Positions 63,387-64,000 of a stretch of 64,000 nt of DNA are shown here, piece by piece (positions within the stretch are counted from its first letter, which is position 1; each line of letters begins with the position of its first letter). The position numbers were made by a program, and so were the translations under genes. Under the pieces are notes generated by a model. That model made no database searches, had not been told where the DNA came from, and saw only the letters and a list, made by a program, of their open reading frames with translations. This DNA is from Bradyrhizobiaceae bacterium (GTDB lineage: Bacteria; Pseudomonadota; Alphaproteobacteria; Rhizobiales; Xanthobacteraceae): the NCBI GenBank assembly GCA_947481685.1, contig CANKHA010000011.1:1-64000 (forward strand), in the 5' to 3' direction.

Positions 63387-64000
63387 GTGACCGACAAACC
63401 CTTTGCCAACCGTATCGTCCTCGTCACCGGCGCGTCGCGCGGCATCGGCGCCGCGACCGCCCTCGCCTTCGGCAAGGCCGGCGCCCATGTGGTCGCGGTG
63501 GCGCGCACGACCGGTGGGCTGGAGGAACTCGACGACCAGATCCGCAACGCCGGTGGCAGCACCACGCTGGTGCCGCTCGATATCACCGACACCGGCGGCA
63601 TCGCGCGCCTCGCTGAGGCGCTGGATAAACGTTACGGCCGCCTCGATGTGCTGGTCGGCAACGCAGCCATCGTTGGCGACGTCTCACCTCTCGGCCATGT
63701 GCAGCCGAAGTCCTGGGACAGCGTGTTGGCGATCAATGTCAGCGCCAACTGGCACCTGATCCGTTTCCTCGATCCACTGCTGCAGAAGTCCGATGCCGGA
63801 CGTGTTGTGTTCATCACCTCCGGCGCGGCGAGCAGCGCGAAGGCCTATCGGGGGGCTTACTCGATCTCGAAGGCAGCGCTCGACGTCCTCGCAAGGACAT
63901 ATGCGGCAGAAACCGCGGCGACAAATATCCGGGTGAATTTGTTCAACCCGGGCCCGACCCGCACCCGGATGCGCGCGGCGGTGATGCCGGGCGAGGATCC
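63387..64000 (+). CDS. Short-chain dehydrogenase/reductase, cut by the window edge
   Basis: The frame starts at GTG 63387 (GAGAG upstream) and runs off the end, giving 204 residues so far. TGASRGIG is the cofactor-binding motif (about 14-21), the catalytic Ser and Tyr-x3-Lys are in ITSGAAS and AYSISK, and the NPGPTRTRM segment follows. The usual NAG motif reads NAA. The product type is a classical SDR of unknown substrate. It is separated from purF by the hairpin, so it is probably transcribed on its own. Confidence 0.9.
   Translation, partial: MTDKPFANRIVLVTGASRGIGAATALAFGKAGAHVVAVARTTGGLEELDDQIRNAGGSTTLVPLDITDTGGIARLAEALDKRYGRLDVLVGNAAIVGDVSPLGHVQPKSWDSVLAINVSANWHLIRFLDPLLQKSDAGRVVFITSGAASSAKAYRGAYSISKAALDVLARTYAAETAATNIRVNLFNPGPTRTRMRAAVMPGED

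Overview
The window looks like a chromosomal segment of an alphaproteobacterium of the order Hyphomicrobiales, most likely near Bradyrhizobium, Rhodopseudomonas or Xanthobacteraceae. This is inferred from gene content and order, not from a database search. Supporting points are the division regulator MipZ, a short Hda-type DnaA homologue, the block rpsF-rpsR-DUF2232-rplI ... dnaB-alr-radA-cvpA-purF, the block pepA-holC / lptF-lptG-surA-pdxA-rsmA, sites of the EcfG type (GGAAC, 16-17 bases, CGTT), moderately high GC, and dispersed palindromes of a kind I associate with Bradyrhizobiaceae.

Layout. 1-4.4 kb is accessory: a decayed HNH/AP2-type gene, a frameshifted stress-type repeat protein, tRNA-Asn(GTT), a frameshifted secreted beta-helix protein, an AraC regulator and almost 0.9 kb without a convincing gene. 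4.5-13 kb holds a D,D-carboxypeptidase with a SPOR domain, a DnaJ/VWA/MipZ group, panC, a DUF1489 gene, a lone TctC-type binding protein and a GYD protein. 13-15.6 kb is a run of small proteins, three of which have EcfG-type promoters. 15.6-20.4 kb has an EAL phosphodiesterase, aspS and rnd. 20.5-25.8 kb has two secreted unknowns followed by ppx and ppk; a decayed second copy of the ppx 3' end lies beside them. 25.9-30.1 kb has hda, a PerM-type permease, a CDP-alcohol phosphatidyltransferase and purM-purN. 30.1-34.6 kb has two TerC paralogues flanking a MASE1 histidine kinase and FixJ-type regulator. 34.7-45.2 kb has ndk, an ABC-F ATPase, a lipoprotein, holC-pepA and the lptFG-surA-pdxA-rsmA operon. 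45.2-51.8 kb is a leftward gmk-yicC-mltG-fabF-acpP-fabG-fabD block. 51.8-64 kb holds a cupin, the ribosomal protein operon, dnaB, alr, radA, cvpA, purF and a dehydrogenase cut by the window edge.

Most of the window is housekeeping: outer-membrane assembly (lptFG, surA), fatty-acid synthesis, peptidoglycan work (alr, mltG, dacF), purine synthesis (purM, purN, purF, gmk, ndk), polyphosphate metabolism and replication control. The more unusual signals are in the non-coding DNA: (1) a family of nested palindromes whose outer arms vary in a compensatory way, one copy of which encodes the C-terminus of FabD; (2) a composite hairpin-linker-palindrome element present twice in opposite orientations; (3) four EcfG-type promoters in front of small stress-type genes; (4) paired ACCTAGG-type boxes shared by the kinase promoter and one terC promoter; (5) a partial duplicate of the ppx 3' end that brackets a small secreted cysteine protein. 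No CRISPR array, insertion sequence, rRNA or clearly novel defence system was seen.
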